Assembly (NCBI RefSeq): GCF_001536285.1
Contig: NZ_FAOZ01000018.1
Location: forward strand, 102,744 to 166,743
DNA length: 64,000 nucleotides
Reading direction: 5' to 3'
DNA from: Parafrankia irregularis
Lineage (GTDB): Bacteria; Actinomycetota; Actinomycetes; Frankiales; Frankiaceae
Numbering within the stretch: the first letter of the stretch is position 1; each line of letters begins with the position of its first letter. A program made the translations under genes and the position numbers. The notes beneath the pieces were generated by a model, which was given only the letters and a program-made list of their open reading frames with translations, did not search any database and was not told the DNA's origin. Shown here piece after piece: positions 35,493-44,478 of the stretch.

Positions 35493-36026
35493 TCAGCAGC
35501 GCCGGCCGGCGGAGCCCGGCGTCGTGGAGCGCCCGGACACCGAGTCCCAGTGGATGCGGATCCAGGTCGGCCGCTCCAGGTTCGCCGCCCAGGGTGCGAG
35601 CCCGCGGGCCTCGAGCCGCCTGATCTCGGCGTCGTCGCGGACGGCCTCGGCGTACCCGTTCATCAGGACGCTCCAGCCGACCCGGACGGTCTCGTCGAAG
35701 CCGTCGACCTCGAACGCGACCACGCTGTGGCTGGTGGCGGCGGAGAGCTTGGACCCGACGCGGGACCGGAACGCGATGGTGTTGCCGTCCACGATGTAGT
35801 TGACGGGGAGCACGAGCACCTCGCCGTCGGCCGCGAACGCGACCCGGCCGATGCGCTCGCCGCCGACCAGGCGCAGGCACACGTCGAAGGTGAGGACGCC
35901 GAAGCCGGCGTGGTCACGCGGGATGTCCTGCCCGGGGATGCCCCCCAGGTCACCGTCAGCCCGTGCGGCGGCCGTGGCCGCCGGAGCGCCGATGTGCGCA
36001 GGAGCAGGAGCATTGGTCCGCGTCAT
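35493..36026 (-). CDS. Pyridoxamine 5'-phosphate oxidase-like flavin-binding protein
   Basis: A 177-residue protein with a PPOX split-barrel from about residue 45 (ERIGRVAFAADGEVLVLPVNY, then DGNTIAFRSRVGSK). Such proteins bind FMN, F420 or heme, and most are not true PdxH enzymes. The start ATG 36026 is preceded by AGGGAGG. The first ~40 residues are Ala-rich. In actinobacteria many relatives are F420-dependent reductases, but the cofactor cannot be read from this sequence. Confidence 0.82.
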   Translation of the reverse strand: MTRTNAPAPAHIGAPAATAAARADGDLGGIPGQDIPRDHAGFGVLTFDVCLRLVGGERIGRVAFAADGEVLVLPVNYIVDGNTIAFRSRVGSKLSAATSHSVVAFEVDGFDETVRVGWSVLMNGYAEAVRDDAEIRRLEARGLAPWAANLERPTWIRIHWDSVSGRSTTPGSAGRRC

Positions 36027-36340
36027 GACGGCCTCCCTGGTCGTGGATCTGGTCGCGGAACCGGGGTTCTGACCGGTTACCGGGCCACCGTAGGCGTGGC
36101 CCGCCCGCCGCGGGCAGTGTCGGTCGCCGCGTTCGGATGGTTCCTGCGGCCGGTCACCGGCCGCCGTCCGGACGGGCGGCGCCCGGGACCGATGGCCGCC
36201 GGAACCGGGCCGCGGCGCCCGATGGCTGCCATCCGCGCCTGGCGGCGTCGCGGACGGCAAAGGCCACGACATAGGCCACATCCGGGGCCGAAAACTCCAA
36301 CAAGCACCACCCTTCGAGAGCATCCAGCTACGTTCAGTGC
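36027..36340. promoter_or_regulatory. Divergent intergenic region, 314 bp
   Basis: No gene is supported. TACGTT at 36329-36334 ends six bases before the ATG of the methyltransferase. Together with the lack of a ribosome site, that fits a -10 box for a leaderless transcript. Confidence 0.4.
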
Positions 36341-37282
36341 ATGGACGAGGTTCCTCGCGGCGTAGGACGGACGGCGCTCGCCACGGCCTGGATCCGGGCC
36401 AGGGCGAGCCGCCGGCCGGACCGTCTCTTCGACGACTGGCTCGCGCAGCTCTTCGTGGACGCGGCCGGCGACGCGGTGCCCGTGGTCCCACCCGACGCCG
36501 ACGACCAGCTGCGGATGTGGGCCAGAACTCTGATGACCTACCTGGACGTCCGCACCCGCTTCTTCGACGACGAGCTGGGCGCGGCGGTGGCCGCCGGCTG
36601 CCGGCAGGTGGTGGTGCTGGCCGCCGGACTGGACACGCGGGCCTTCCGGCTGCCCTGGCCGGACGGCACCCTCCTGTTCGAGGTCGACCGCCCCGACATG
36701 CTGTCGTTCAAGGAGCGGGTGCTCGCCTCGACGAGCTTCCGGCCTCGGTGTGAACGCCATCCGGTGGTCGCCGACCTGACCGAGGACTGGGTCGACCGGC
36801 TGCTGCGGGCGGGCCTGCGCCCGAGCCTGCCCACGGCCTGGCTGGCCGAGGGCATTCTCGTCTACCTGGAGGCCGCCCAGGCCGAGCGGCTGCTGACGAA
36901 CGTCACCGACCTGTCCGCACCGTCGAGCCGGTTCGCCCTCGAGGACGCGACCGGCCTGTCGAAGGAACTGCTCGACGAGGTGCGCCGGATCCCGCCGATG
37001 GGTGAGTTCGCCGACCTGTGGCACGGTGGCCTGCAGGGCGAGTCGGCGGCCTGGCTCGGTGACCACGGCTGGCGCGGCCACGAGACCACCTTCACCCGGG
37101 CGGCGGACCGGCTCGGCCGGCGACCGGACCAGTCGATGCCCGTCGAGGGGTCCTTCGTGACCGCCCAACGGACCGGCCCGTCGGAGCCGGCCGGTGTCAC
37201 CCGGGCCACCGCGCCGCGCCACGCCGGGGCGACCGAGAGCAACCGGCTCAACGGGCGCCGCCCCACGGCGACCACCGGGTGA
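36341..37282 (+). CDS. SAM-dependent methyltransferase, TIGR00027/leucine carboxyl methyltransferase-like
   Basis: A 313-residue class I methyltransferase. The VVVLAAGLDTRAFRLPWP block (about residues 90-107) is the SAM-binding signature of the actinobacterial family often labelled putative SAM-dependent methyltransferase. FEVDRPDML supplies the ribose-binding acid. WLAEGILVYL near 167 is the family's motif IV region. Substrates are unknown, and in mycobacteria members are many and uncharacterised. The C-terminal ~35 residues are low-complexity. Probably leaderless (see the upstream region). Confidence 0.88.
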   Translation: MDEVPRGVGRTALATAWIRARASRRPDRLFDDWLAQLFVDAAGDAVPVVPPDADDQLRMWARTLMTYLDVRTRFFDDELGAAVAAGCRQVVVLAAGLDTRAFRLPWPDGTLLFEVDRPDMLSFKERVLASTSFRPRCERHPVVADLTEDWVDRLLRAGLRPSLPTAWLAEGILVYLEAAQAERLLTNVTDLSAPSSRFALEDATGLSKELLDEVRRIPPMGEFADLWHGGLQGESAAWLGDHGWRGHETTFTRAADRLGRRPDQSMPVEGSFVTAQRTGPSEPAGVTRATAPRHAGATESNRLNGRRPTATTG

Positions 37283-37361
37283 ATTCCACCTTTCGGCGAA
37301 CGCGCGTGTTCCGACGCGCGGAACGGAATACAACGCCGCCTGTTCGCATACTCTGACGTGG

Positions 37362-38921
37362 ATGTCCGAGAACGAGATCCTTCGGCGAGCGAGCTACGGC
37401 CCCACCAGTCCGGTGGTCGGAGCGCGCGGTTCACGTACCCGCACACGAGTCGTGGAGACGGCCCTGGGCCTATTCGAGGCGCAGGGCTTCCACGGCACGT
37501 CGGTGGATGACATCGCCAAGGCCGCCGGCGTGTCCCGGGCCACGCTGTATCAGTATTTCGAGAGCAAGGAGCAGATCTTCATCGAGCTGCTCCAGGAATG
37601 CGGAACGGCGCTCATGCGGGTGGTCCGCCGGATCGGCCCGCTGGAACCCACCGAGCTCGGCTTCGACAATCTGCACTGGTGGCTCGGCGAGTGGGCGTGG
37701 GTCTACGACCGGTACTCGACCATGTTCGTCCAGTGGGCGAACATCAGCTCGCCCGGCACCCCGATCCCGGAGATGGCCAGCCGCTTCCTGGCTGACTATC
37801 ACGAGCGGATCGCTCGGCGGCTCACCGCCTCCGGTGTGACCGGCATCGATCCCGTGGACGCCGCGGTCGTGCTGACCACGCTGGTCAACGCCGCGAACTA
37901 CACGCGGCACGTCGACGGCGCGGCCGGCCCCGCAGCCGGGCGTACCGCCGGCCAGGGCAGCGGTCCGGGTACCGGCCCGGGCGGCGCGCGGCCCGCCGCA
38001 CGCTCCACCCCGATCAGCACGGAGCACCTGACCGACGGGCTGGCCGTCCTCATCCAGCTGCTGCTTTTCCCACAGACACCGCCAGCCGTTTTCGCGCAGC
38101 TCGGCCGTGAGATTCCGACGCCGCGCCCTCCGAGCGGCGGCGAGCGGCTGTGGTCCGCACCATCGGCGGCACCGGCCTCGACATCAGCACAACCGCCGGG
38201 CCCGGCGGCGCCCGCACAACCACCGACACCGGTTTCTTCACCGGTCGCCGCACCGCGCCCCGATGACCGGTTCGCCGGCCTCAGCAGCCGGGCGGGAGCC
38301 ACTGTCGCCCGGCTGCTCGACGCCGGCGTCCAATGCTTTACCGAAAAGGGTTACCACCAATGTTCGGTGGATGACGTCGTCTCACTCGCCGGTTACGCCC
38401 GCGGAACCTTCTACAAGTATTTCGACGAAAAGCTCGACCTGCTGGTTGCGTTGAGCGACCGGGCACTGGGAGCCATCACCGAGCTTGACGAAAGGCTGCG
38501 CGGAATCCGCGCGGCGGCCACACCGGCCGCGTCCGCCGCGTCCGCCGCGCCCGATCCCGGCGATCTGCGTGACTGGCTGGGTGCGGTCGCGACCTTCGCG
38601 CTGCGGTATCTCGGGGTCACCCGGGTGTGGCTCGACCAGCAGCCACACCATGCGCGGCTGGACGAGGTCCGGCGGGTGATGAGCGAGCGGCTGCACACCG
38701 GCTACGCCACCGTCCCCGGCGGCGGCCGGTGGCCGCACCCGCTCGACCCGCGGATCGCCAGCATCGCGTTCTTCACCGTGCTGGAGCGGCTGCCCGAGGC
38801 GCTCGTCGACGCCGCCCCGGAGCGGCCCGTGGCACAGATCGTGGACGTCATGGCCGCGGCGCTCGACCGCACCCGCCTGCTCACCGGCGTCAGCCTCCCG
38901 GTGGCACCCGACCTGCCGTAG
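37362..38921 (+). CDS. Two-headed TetR family regulator (tandem TetR fusion)
   Basis: A 519-residue protein with two complete TetR units. The first HTH is at about 26-72 (TALGLFEAQGFHGTSVDDIA, SRATLYQYFESKE), with its ligand-binding helices to about 245. A Pro/Ala-rich linker (about 250-305) joins a second HTH at about 308-355 (GVQCFTEKGYHQCSVDDVV, ARGTFYKYFDEK) and a second C-terminal domain. A normal TetR is about 200 residues and dimerises, so this chain could act as a covalent dimer or bind two operators. No frameshift is visible; the linker is in frame throughout. Targets are unknown. Confidence 0.88.
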   Translation: MSENEILRRASYGPTSPVVGARGSRTRTRVVETALGLFEAQGFHGTSVDDIAKAAGVSRATLYQYFESKEQIFIELLQECGTALMRVVRRIGPLEPTELGFDNLHWWLGEWAWVYDRYSTMFVQWANISSPGTPIPEMASRFLADYHERIARRLTASGVTGIDPVDAAVVLTTLVNAANYTRHVDGAAGPAAGRTAGQGSGPGTGPGGARPAARSTPISTEHLTDGLAVLIQLLLFPQTPPAVFAQLGREIPTPRPPSGGERLWSAPSAAPASTSAQPPGPAAPAQPPTPVSSPVAAPRPDDRFAGLSSRAGATVARLLDAGVQCFTEKGYHQCSVDDVVSLAGYARGTFYKYFDEKLDLLVALSDRALGAITELDERLRGIRAAATPAASAASAAPDPGDLRDWLGAVATFALRYLGVTRVWLDQQPHHARLDEVRRVMSERLHTGYATVPGGGRWPHPLDPRIASIAFFTVLERLPEALVDAAPERPVAQIVDVMAAALDRTRLLTGVSLPVAPDLP

Positions 38922-39248
38922 TCCCTGGTAGGAGCGGATCTCCAAGTCGTCACGGCAGGAAGCAGCACTGTCGCCGTCAGTGAACTTCAGCGCCGTGGGC
39001 GGAACACGAATAACCTCGTGACCTGTGATTGCCGGCACCACCTGGTCCCGGATTCGGTCGCCCGCGCCGTTTCGTGACGGTGCGTGGCGCCGCACCGCCG
39101 TCGCGCCCCCGCGGCCCGTGCGTACGACCGAGCCCGACGACCGCGGTGCCCGGCGGGCACGGATCCGTGGCGGTTCTGCGATGTCCTACGAGGCGAGAAC
39201 GGCCCTTCCACGGCCACGGTGGGAGGCCCGCACAAGGAGGTCACACGG
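38922..39248. promoter_or_regulatory. Intergenic region, 327 bp, before the ligase operon
   Basis: No gene is supported, although a frame is open in phase with the small protein from 39084. AAGGAGG at 39235-39241 is the ribosome site for that protein. A candidate promoter lies around 38985-39030 (AATAACCTCGTGACC). I cannot assign operators, though the two-headed TetR upstream is a natural candidate regulator. Confidence 0.35.
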
Positions 39249-39563
39249 GTGAGCACCCTGGTCAAGCCCGGTACGCGCTACAAGTCCACGGTGTGCGACA
39301 CCGAGGTGATCATAGTCAAGCCCGCGTCCGCCGCCATCGATCTGCGGTGTGGTGGGCATCCGGTGGTCCAGGTCGGCGAGGAGGCCCCCGCCGGGCTGGC
39401 GCTCGACCCCGCGTTCTCCGCCGGCACGCCGCTGGGCAAGCGTTTCGCCGACCCCGAGTCCGGGCTGGAGCTGCTGGCCACCAAGGCCGGCGCCGGCTCG
39501 CTGTCGATCGGCGACGTTCCGCTTCCGCTGAAGGACGCAAAGCCCCTCCCCTCCTCTGACTGA
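39249..39563 (+). CDS. Conserved small protein partnered with an acyl-CoA ligase
   Basis: A 104-residue soluble protein starting at GTG with AAGGAGG upstream. The PGTRYKSTVCDTEVIIVK start, LRCGGHPVVQ and TKAGAGSLSIGD blocks look like a conserved actinobacterial family I have seen next to acyl-CoA synthetases, but I know no function. Two cysteines (about 15 and 34) could bind metal. It ends 14 bp before the ligase start, so the two form an operon, and the product may be an accessory or partner of that enzyme. Confidence 0.75.
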   Translation: MSTLVKPGTRYKSTVCDTEVIIVKPASAAIDLRCGGHPVVQVGEEAPAGLALDPAFSAGTPLGKRFADPESGLELLATKAGAGSLSIGDVPLPLKDAKPLPSSD

Positions 39564-39577
39564 CGGGCGAGAAGCAC

Positions 39578-41074
39578 ATGCACCTCGGGATGCTGTTGGA
39601 GATGGCCGCGGACGGCTTGGCCGACCGCGTCGCGCTCGGCCCGCTCGCGGGCGGGCTCACGTTCGCCGAGCTCGGGCACCAGGCGCGCCGGGCCGGCGCC
39701 GCGCTGGCGGCGATGCCGGGTGACCGGGTCGGCCTGATCGATCTGAACTCCCCCGCCGTGCCGCTGACGCTGTTCGGGTCGGCGCTGGCGGGCAAGCCGT
39801 TCGTCCCCATCAACTACCGGTTGGCGGACGAGCAGCTGCGCGCGATCGTCGCCCGGACCGCGCCGGCGACGATCGTCGTCGGGGCGGGTGTCGCCGAGCG
39901 GCTCGGTGACATCGACGGCATCCACCTCGTCACCCGGGCCGAGCTGCTCGCCATCGCGGCGGACAGCGAGGCCAAGGAGGCCGACGGCTGGGGCGGTGAT
40001 CCCGAGGACATCGCGGTGCTGCTGTTCACCAGCGGCACCACCGGCGAGCCCAAGGCGGCCGTCCTGCGCCACCGCAACCTCACCGAGTACGTGATCACCA
40101 CGGTCGAGTTCGCCGGTGCCGCCGACGACGAGGTCGGGATCGTCAGCGTCCCGCCGTACCACATCGCCGGTGTGTCCGCGTCCTGCTCGGCCACCTACTC
40201 GGGGCGCCGGACCGTGCAGCTCGAGAGCTTCGAGCCGCGGGCCTGGGTGGACCTCGTCCGGGCGGAGTCGGTCACCCACGCGATGGTCGTGCCGACCATG
40301 CTGGGCCGCATCCTGGACGTCGTCGAGGCGGACGGGCTCGGCCTGCCGTCCCTGCGGTCGATCTCCTACGGCGGCGGGCCGATGCCGGTACCGGTCATCG
40401 AGCGCGCGGTGACGATGCTGCCGCACGTCGGTTTCGTCAACGCCTACGGGCTCACCGAGACGTCCAGCACGATCGCGGTGCTGGGCCCGGACGACCATCA
40501 GGCGGCGATCGGCAGCACCGACCCCGAGGTGCGGGCCCGGCTGGGTTCGGTCGGCCGGCCGCTGCCCAGCCTGGAGGTCACGATCCGCGACCCCGCCGGC
40601 GTCGAGGTGCCGACCGGGGAGCGCGGCGAGATCTGGGTCCGCGGTGGCCAGGTGTCCGGGGAGTACCTCGGCATCGGCCGGATCGAGAACGACGGCTGGT
40701 TCCCGACCCGCGACGAGGGCCACCTGGACGCGGGCGGCTACCTGTTCGTGCACGGGCGCCTGGACGACGTCATCGTGCGCGGCGGGGAGAACATGTCCCC
40801 GGGCGAGATCGAGGCCGTCCTGATCACCCATCCCGCCGTCGAGGAGGCCGCGGTCGTCGGCATCCCGCACCGCGAGTGGGGCGAGCAGGTCGTCGCGGCC
40901 GTCGTCGCCTCCGGTGAGGTGACGGAGGAGGAGCTGCGCAGCCACGTGCGGGCGCAGCTGCGCTCCAGCCGCACGCCCGAGCACATCCAGTTCCGCTCGG
41001 AGCTGCCGTTCAACGAGAACGGCAAGCTGCTGCGCCGGGTCCTGCGCAGCGAGCTGGAGAACGCGTTCACCTGA
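39578..41074 (+). CDS. Acyl-CoA synthetase/AMP-dependent ligase
   Basis: A 498-residue adenylate-forming enzyme that would activate a carboxylate with ATP and load it onto CoA. P-loop-like LLFTSGTTGEPKAA (from about 148), YGLTE (290-294), the hinge region GYLFVHGRLDDVI and the catalytic lysine in NENGKLLRR (about K483) are all intact. It is relatively short at the N-terminus. Acyl specificity is undetermined. It is the second gene of the operon with the 104-residue protein. A strong hairpin follows at 41108-41135. Confidence 0.9.
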   Translation: MHLGMLLEMAADGLADRVALGPLAGGLTFAELGHQARRAGAALAAMPGDRVGLIDLNSPAVPLTLFGSALAGKPFVPINYRLADEQLRAIVARTAPATIVVGAGVAERLGDIDGIHLVTRAELLAIAADSEAKEADGWGGDPEDIAVLLFTSGTTGEPKAAVLRHRNLTEYVITTVEFAGAADDEVGIVSVPPYHIAGVSASCSATYSGRRTVQLESFEPRAWVDLVRAESVTHAMVVPTMLGRILDVVEADGLGLPSLRSISYGGGPMPVPVIERAVTMLPHVGFVNAYGLTETSSTIAVLGPDDHQAAIGSTDPEVRARLGSVGRPLPSLEVTIRDPAGVEVPTGERGEIWVRGGQVSGEYLGIGRIENDGWFPTRDEGHLDAGGYLFVHGRLDDVIVRGGENMSPGEIEAVLITHPAVEEAAVVGIPHREWGEQVVAAVVASGEVTEEELRSHVRAQLRSSRTPEHIQFRSELPFNENGKLLRRVLRSELENAFT

Positions 41075-41107
41075 GGGTGGACAGAACGGGGCGCTGACGG
41101 GGCTCCT

Positions 41108-41135
41108 GCCGGCCGGACGGTGACGTCCGGCCGGC
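41108..41135. terminator. GC-rich hairpin between convergent genes
   Basis: An 11-bp stem (GCCGGCCGGAC paired with GTCCGGCCGGC) with loop GGTGAC lies 34 bp after the ligase stop and 55 bp before the end of the convergent VIT gene. No T-run follows. Confidence 0.55.
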
Positions 41136-41190
41136 CAGGCGCTGGTCACGCGCCGGTCAGCCGCCGGACGGTCAGCCGCCGGCCGGCCGG

Positions 41191-41925
41191 TCAGCCCATG
41201 GAGGCGTTGACGAGCACGCCGATGCCGTAGGTCGCCGAGGCGGCCACCAGACCGAGCAACAGCTGGCGGGCCCCGCTGTAGACGAACGACCGTTCGGTGA
41301 ACCTGCTGACGACGGCCCCGAGCAGGAACAGAGCCAGCGCGGCGAGCATCGCGGCCAGCGCGAACGAGGAGAACCCGAGCAGGTAGGGCGCCACCGGGAT
41401 GACCGCCCCGACGGCGAACGCACAGAACGACGCCCCGGCCGCGCCGATCGGGGAGGGCAGCTCGTCCAGGTTCAGCCCGAGCTCGGTGCCGACATGCGCC
41501 CGCAGCGCGGAGTCGGGCCGGTTCCCCAGCTGGCGCGCCACCGACGCGGCGGTCTGCGCGTCCACCCCCTGGCCCTGGAAGTAGGCCGCCAGCTCCGCGG
41601 CCTCGGCCTGCGGGTACAGCTCCAGCTCGCGGCGCTCCACCTCGATCTGCGCCCGCATCGCCTCGTTCTGCGACCGGACGGAGGTGTACTCCCCGGTCGC
41701 CATCGAGAAGGCCCCGGAGGCCAGGCCGGCCAGGCCGGCCAGGATGACCGCCGGCCGCCCCGCCGCCCCGCCCGCGAACCCACTGATCAGCGCGACGTTG
41801 CTGACAAGCCCGTCCATCGCGCCGAAGACCGCGGGGCGCAGCCAGCCGGCACCCGCGGAATGAGCGGAATGGCCGGCCGGATGCGCCTCCGCCGGCCGCG
41901 CCCCGCTCTTCTCGTCAGTTCCCAC
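41191..41925 (-). CDS. VIT1/CCC1 family iron/manganese transporter
   Basis: A 244-residue membrane protein starting at GTG. The FGAMDGLVSNVALISGFAGG opening and the FSMATGEYTSV segment define the VIT family, with five membrane spans: two before and three after a cytosolic helical region. That region (about 85-150, EVERRELELYPQAEAAEL) carries the acidic residues used for metal binding. Function in Fe2+ or Mn2+ export is family-based. It ends a convergent pair with the ligase operon and lies 53 bp downstream of the APC permease on the same strand. Confidence 0.9.
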   Translation of the reverse strand: MGTDEKSGARPAEAHPAGHSAHSAGAGWLRPAVFGAMDGLVSNVALISGFAGGAAGRPAVILAGLAGLASGAFSMATGEYTSVRSQNEAMRAQIEVERRELELYPQAEAAELAAYFQGQGVDAQTAASVARQLGNRPDSALRAHVGTELGLNLDELPSPIGAAGASFCAFAVGAVIPVAPYLLGFSSFALAAMLAALALFLLGAVVSRFTERSFVYSGARQLLLGLVAASATYGIGVLVNASMG

Positions 41926-41978
41926 GGGTTTCGAGGCTAAGGCCGACCGCCACCCGGCGCAGCGCCTTCGTGACGGAT

Positions 41979-43913
41979 CTATCCCACATGCACGAAGGGG
42001 CGGTTCTCCGGGTCCGGCTCGGCCTCGCGCACGATCTCGCGGGTCATCGAGGCGACCTCGCCCACGCCGAAGAACACGAACCGCGCCAGGTTCTGCAGCG
42101 GGTTGCCCTCGGACCACTCGAAGTACACATGCGGCCGGGTGCCGGTCAGGTCCCGCAGGTGCAGCAGCAGCGCCGCGATCGCGTTCGGCACGGACGTGCT
42201 GGTCAGCCTCAGGATGCGGTACCCGTGCCGCTCCCGCCCGTGGACGACCAGCTCGCTCTCGAACTCCGACGAGTCCGGGACGTCCACCTCGATGAACAGC
42301 AGATGCTGCGCGGGCGGGACGTGCAGCAGCTCGTGCGCCTTGCTGGCCTTGTCCGCGTACTCGGCGGCCTCGCCGGTGTCGAACTCGTTGGCGACCAGGT
42401 GCAGCGCCCCGGCCCGCGCCGCCTCCTGCACCCACCGGGTCGCCGTCGGGTCCAGCTCGACCCCGGTGACCCGCAGCTCGAACGAGCGCACCGCCCGGGA
42501 CAGGAAGGACACCAGCAGGATCACGATGATGAAGATCGAGCCGATGATCAGCCCGTCCGGCCGTTCGATGATGTTCGCGATGGTGGTGTAGACGAACACC
42601 GCGCTGATCACGCCGAACCCGGCCGCCCCCCGCCAGCCGCCACGGTGGTGCGCCGAGATCGTCACCGCGACCGACGCCGACGTGATCAGCACCAGCACTC
42701 CGGTGGCATAGGCGCCGCCCTGCTTGTCGACACTCGCGTCGAACACCAGCGTGACGACGAAGCCGATCGCCGTGAACACCAGCGCCAGCGGCCGGACCGC
42801 GCGGGCCCACTGCGGCGCCATGCCGTACCGGGGCAGGTAGCGGGGCACCAGGTTCAGCAGCCCGGCCATCGCCGAGGCGCCGGCGAACCACAGGATCGCC
42901 ACCGTGCTCAGGTCGTAGGCGGTCCCGAAGGCGTTCCCCAGCTCCTCATGCGCCAGGTAGGCCAGGGCCCGCCCGTTGGCCGGCCCACCCGGCTCCACCA
43001 GCTTCTCCGGGATGAGGACCGTCGTCGCGAGGCTGCTGGACAGCAGCAGCACCCCCATGATCAGCGCGGCGGTGGTCAGCAGCCGCCGAGCCCCCTGGAT
43101 GCGTCCTGCCGGGCGTGCCTCGGTGTCGCCCGGCGCGCCGCGGATCAACGGCATCACCGCGACACCCGTCTCGAAGCCGGACAGGCCGAGCGCCAGCTTC
43201 GGAAAGATGATCAGCGCGACGCCGACCAGCGCGACCGGGTTCGGATGCTCCGCGACCAGCAGCCGATGCCAGTCCCCGAGCATCGACGGGTGGGTCACCA
43301 CCCTGACGAGCGACACCGAGATCACGGTCAGGCTGAGAGCGAGGTAGACGGCCACCAGCACCACCGCGATCCCGACGGCCTCGGTGAACCCGCGCAGGAA
43401 CACCGCGCCGAGCAGCGCGAGCAGCACCAGCGTGACGGCGACGTGATGACCGGCCAGCGCGTCGGGGGCGTACGGGTTCTCCAGCAGGTGCGCGGACGCG
43501 TCCGCCGCCGACAACGTGATCGTGATCAGGAAGTCGGTGCAGGCGAACCCGAGCAGCACCAGGACCAGCAGCTTTCCCTTCCACCAGGAAAGATGCTTCT
43601 CCAGCATCGCGATGGAGCCCTCACCGTGCGGGCTCTCCCCCGCCACCCGCCGGTACACCGGCAGAGCCCCGCACAGCGTCACCACGACGAGCACCAGCGT
43701 CGCGATCGGACTCACCGCCCCGGCGGCGAGAATCGCGATTCCGGGCTGGTAGCCGAGGGTGGAGAAGTAGTCCACCCCGGTCAGGCACATGACCCGCAGC
43801 CAGTGGTGGCGCTGGTGCTGCGGCTCCGGCTGGGTGTGCGGCCCGGCATGCCGCCGCGCCTGCTCGGTCCCGGCCATCAGCCAGTCCCCCACCCGCTGGC
43901 GCACCGCGGTCAT
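41979..43913 (-). CDS. APC superfamily permease with cytosolic C-terminal domain
   Basis: A 644-residue transporter. About twelve hydrophobic segments (residues 40-490) start with the [15 protein letters not shown] segment typical of large actinobacterial APC permeases related to KUP/KimA-type potassium or amino-acid transporters. The last ~160 residues are soluble ([12 protein letters not shown] onward) and may be regulatory. The substrate is unresolved; potassium uptake is attractive because a KefB-like antiporter lies divergently, but that is inference. The VIT gene follows on the same strand. Confidence 0.8.
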   Translation of the reverse strand: MTAVRQRVGDWLMAGTEQARRHAGPHTQPEPQHQRHHWLRVMCLTGVDYFSTLGYQPGIAILAAGAVSPIATLVLVVVTLCGALPVYRRVAGESPHGEGSIAMLEKHLSWWKGKLLVLVLLGFACTDFLITITLSAADASAHLLENPYAPDALAGHHVAVTLVLLALLGAVFLRGFTEAVGIAVVLVAVYLALSLTVISVSLVRVVTHPSMLGDWHRLLVAEHPNPVALVGVALIIFPKLALGLSGFETGVAVMPLIRGAPGDTEARPAGRIQGARRLLTTAALIMGVLLLSSSLATTVLIPEKLVEPGGPANGRALAYLAHEELGNAFGTAYDLSTVAILWFAGASAMAGLLNLVPRYLPRYGMAPQWARAVRPLALVFTAIGFVVTLVFDASVDKQGGAYATGVLVLITSASVAVTISAHHRGGWRGAAGFGVISAVFVYTTIANIIERPDGLIIGSIFIIVILLVSFLSRAVRSFELRVTGVELDPTATRWVQEAARAGALHLVANEFDTGEAAEYADKASKAHELLHVPPAQHLLFIEVDVPDSSEFESELVVHGRERHGYRILRLTSTSVPNAIAALLLHLRDLTGTRPHVYFEWSEGNPLQNLARFVFFGVGEVASMTREIVREAEPDPENRPFVHVG

Positions 43914-44478
43914 CCGCGGCCTCGGCGGTTACGGCCGTGGCGTCGGGCCACCGCGGGCAGCTGGCCGGTCGTACAGGGGCGGAGCATGGGGCATGTCTCC
44001 GGTCCGTCGCGGGCGCTGGCGGCAGCGCGCAGCGCGGTGGGCACACCTCGGCCCGTGCTCGACGAACCTACGCCGATACTGGCAGCCTCGGCGACCTGCC
44101 GCCCGCCAGCCCCCGGCCGGCCCGCCGGCCGAAGCCGCCCGCCGGTACGAAGCCGCCCGGCCGGTACGAAGCCTCCCGCCGGTACGAGGCAGCCACCGAC
44201 CGCCAGCTCTGTCGTACTCGATCGCCACGCTGTGACGATCGTCCCACCCATCGTCGTCGTGACCGCCGTCGGGCGCGGACCTGTGCCGGTGTCCGTGGAG
44301 CCCGACCCGGGGCCGAAATGGGTGTGCGCCCCGATGGTCACCGTCGCCGCGATACCGGATCGTTGACCGAAACGGTTGTCGTGACGCAAAGGTGAGGTGC
44401 GCAGTGCTGAAGGAAGTCGAACACAGGCTGGCGGGGTCGCTCACGGCTGGGCCGAGCCGGACGCGGGGAGGCTGATCC
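43914..44478. promoter_or_regulatory. Divergent intergenic region, 565 bp
   Basis: This lies between two ion-transport genes. It contains three 16-18 bp direct repeats with core CCGGTACGAAGCC (about 44149-44190), possible operator sites. A minus-strand frame at 43910-44389 overlaps the permease start by ATGA, but it has weak codon bias and no motifs, so it is not called. GGGAGG before 44479 is the antiporter's ribosome site. No riboswitch is recognised. Confidence 0.4.

Noticed and set aside
41970..44366. 798-codon plus-strand frame
   Set aside because: Antisense of the APC permease; the composition is Arg/His/Gln-rich, typical of antisense to a membrane protein.
43910..44389. 159-codon minus-strand frame overlapping the permease start by ATGA
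   Set aside because: The overlap is tempting, but codon third positions are poorly biased and the protein is low-complexity. I kept the region as regulatory.
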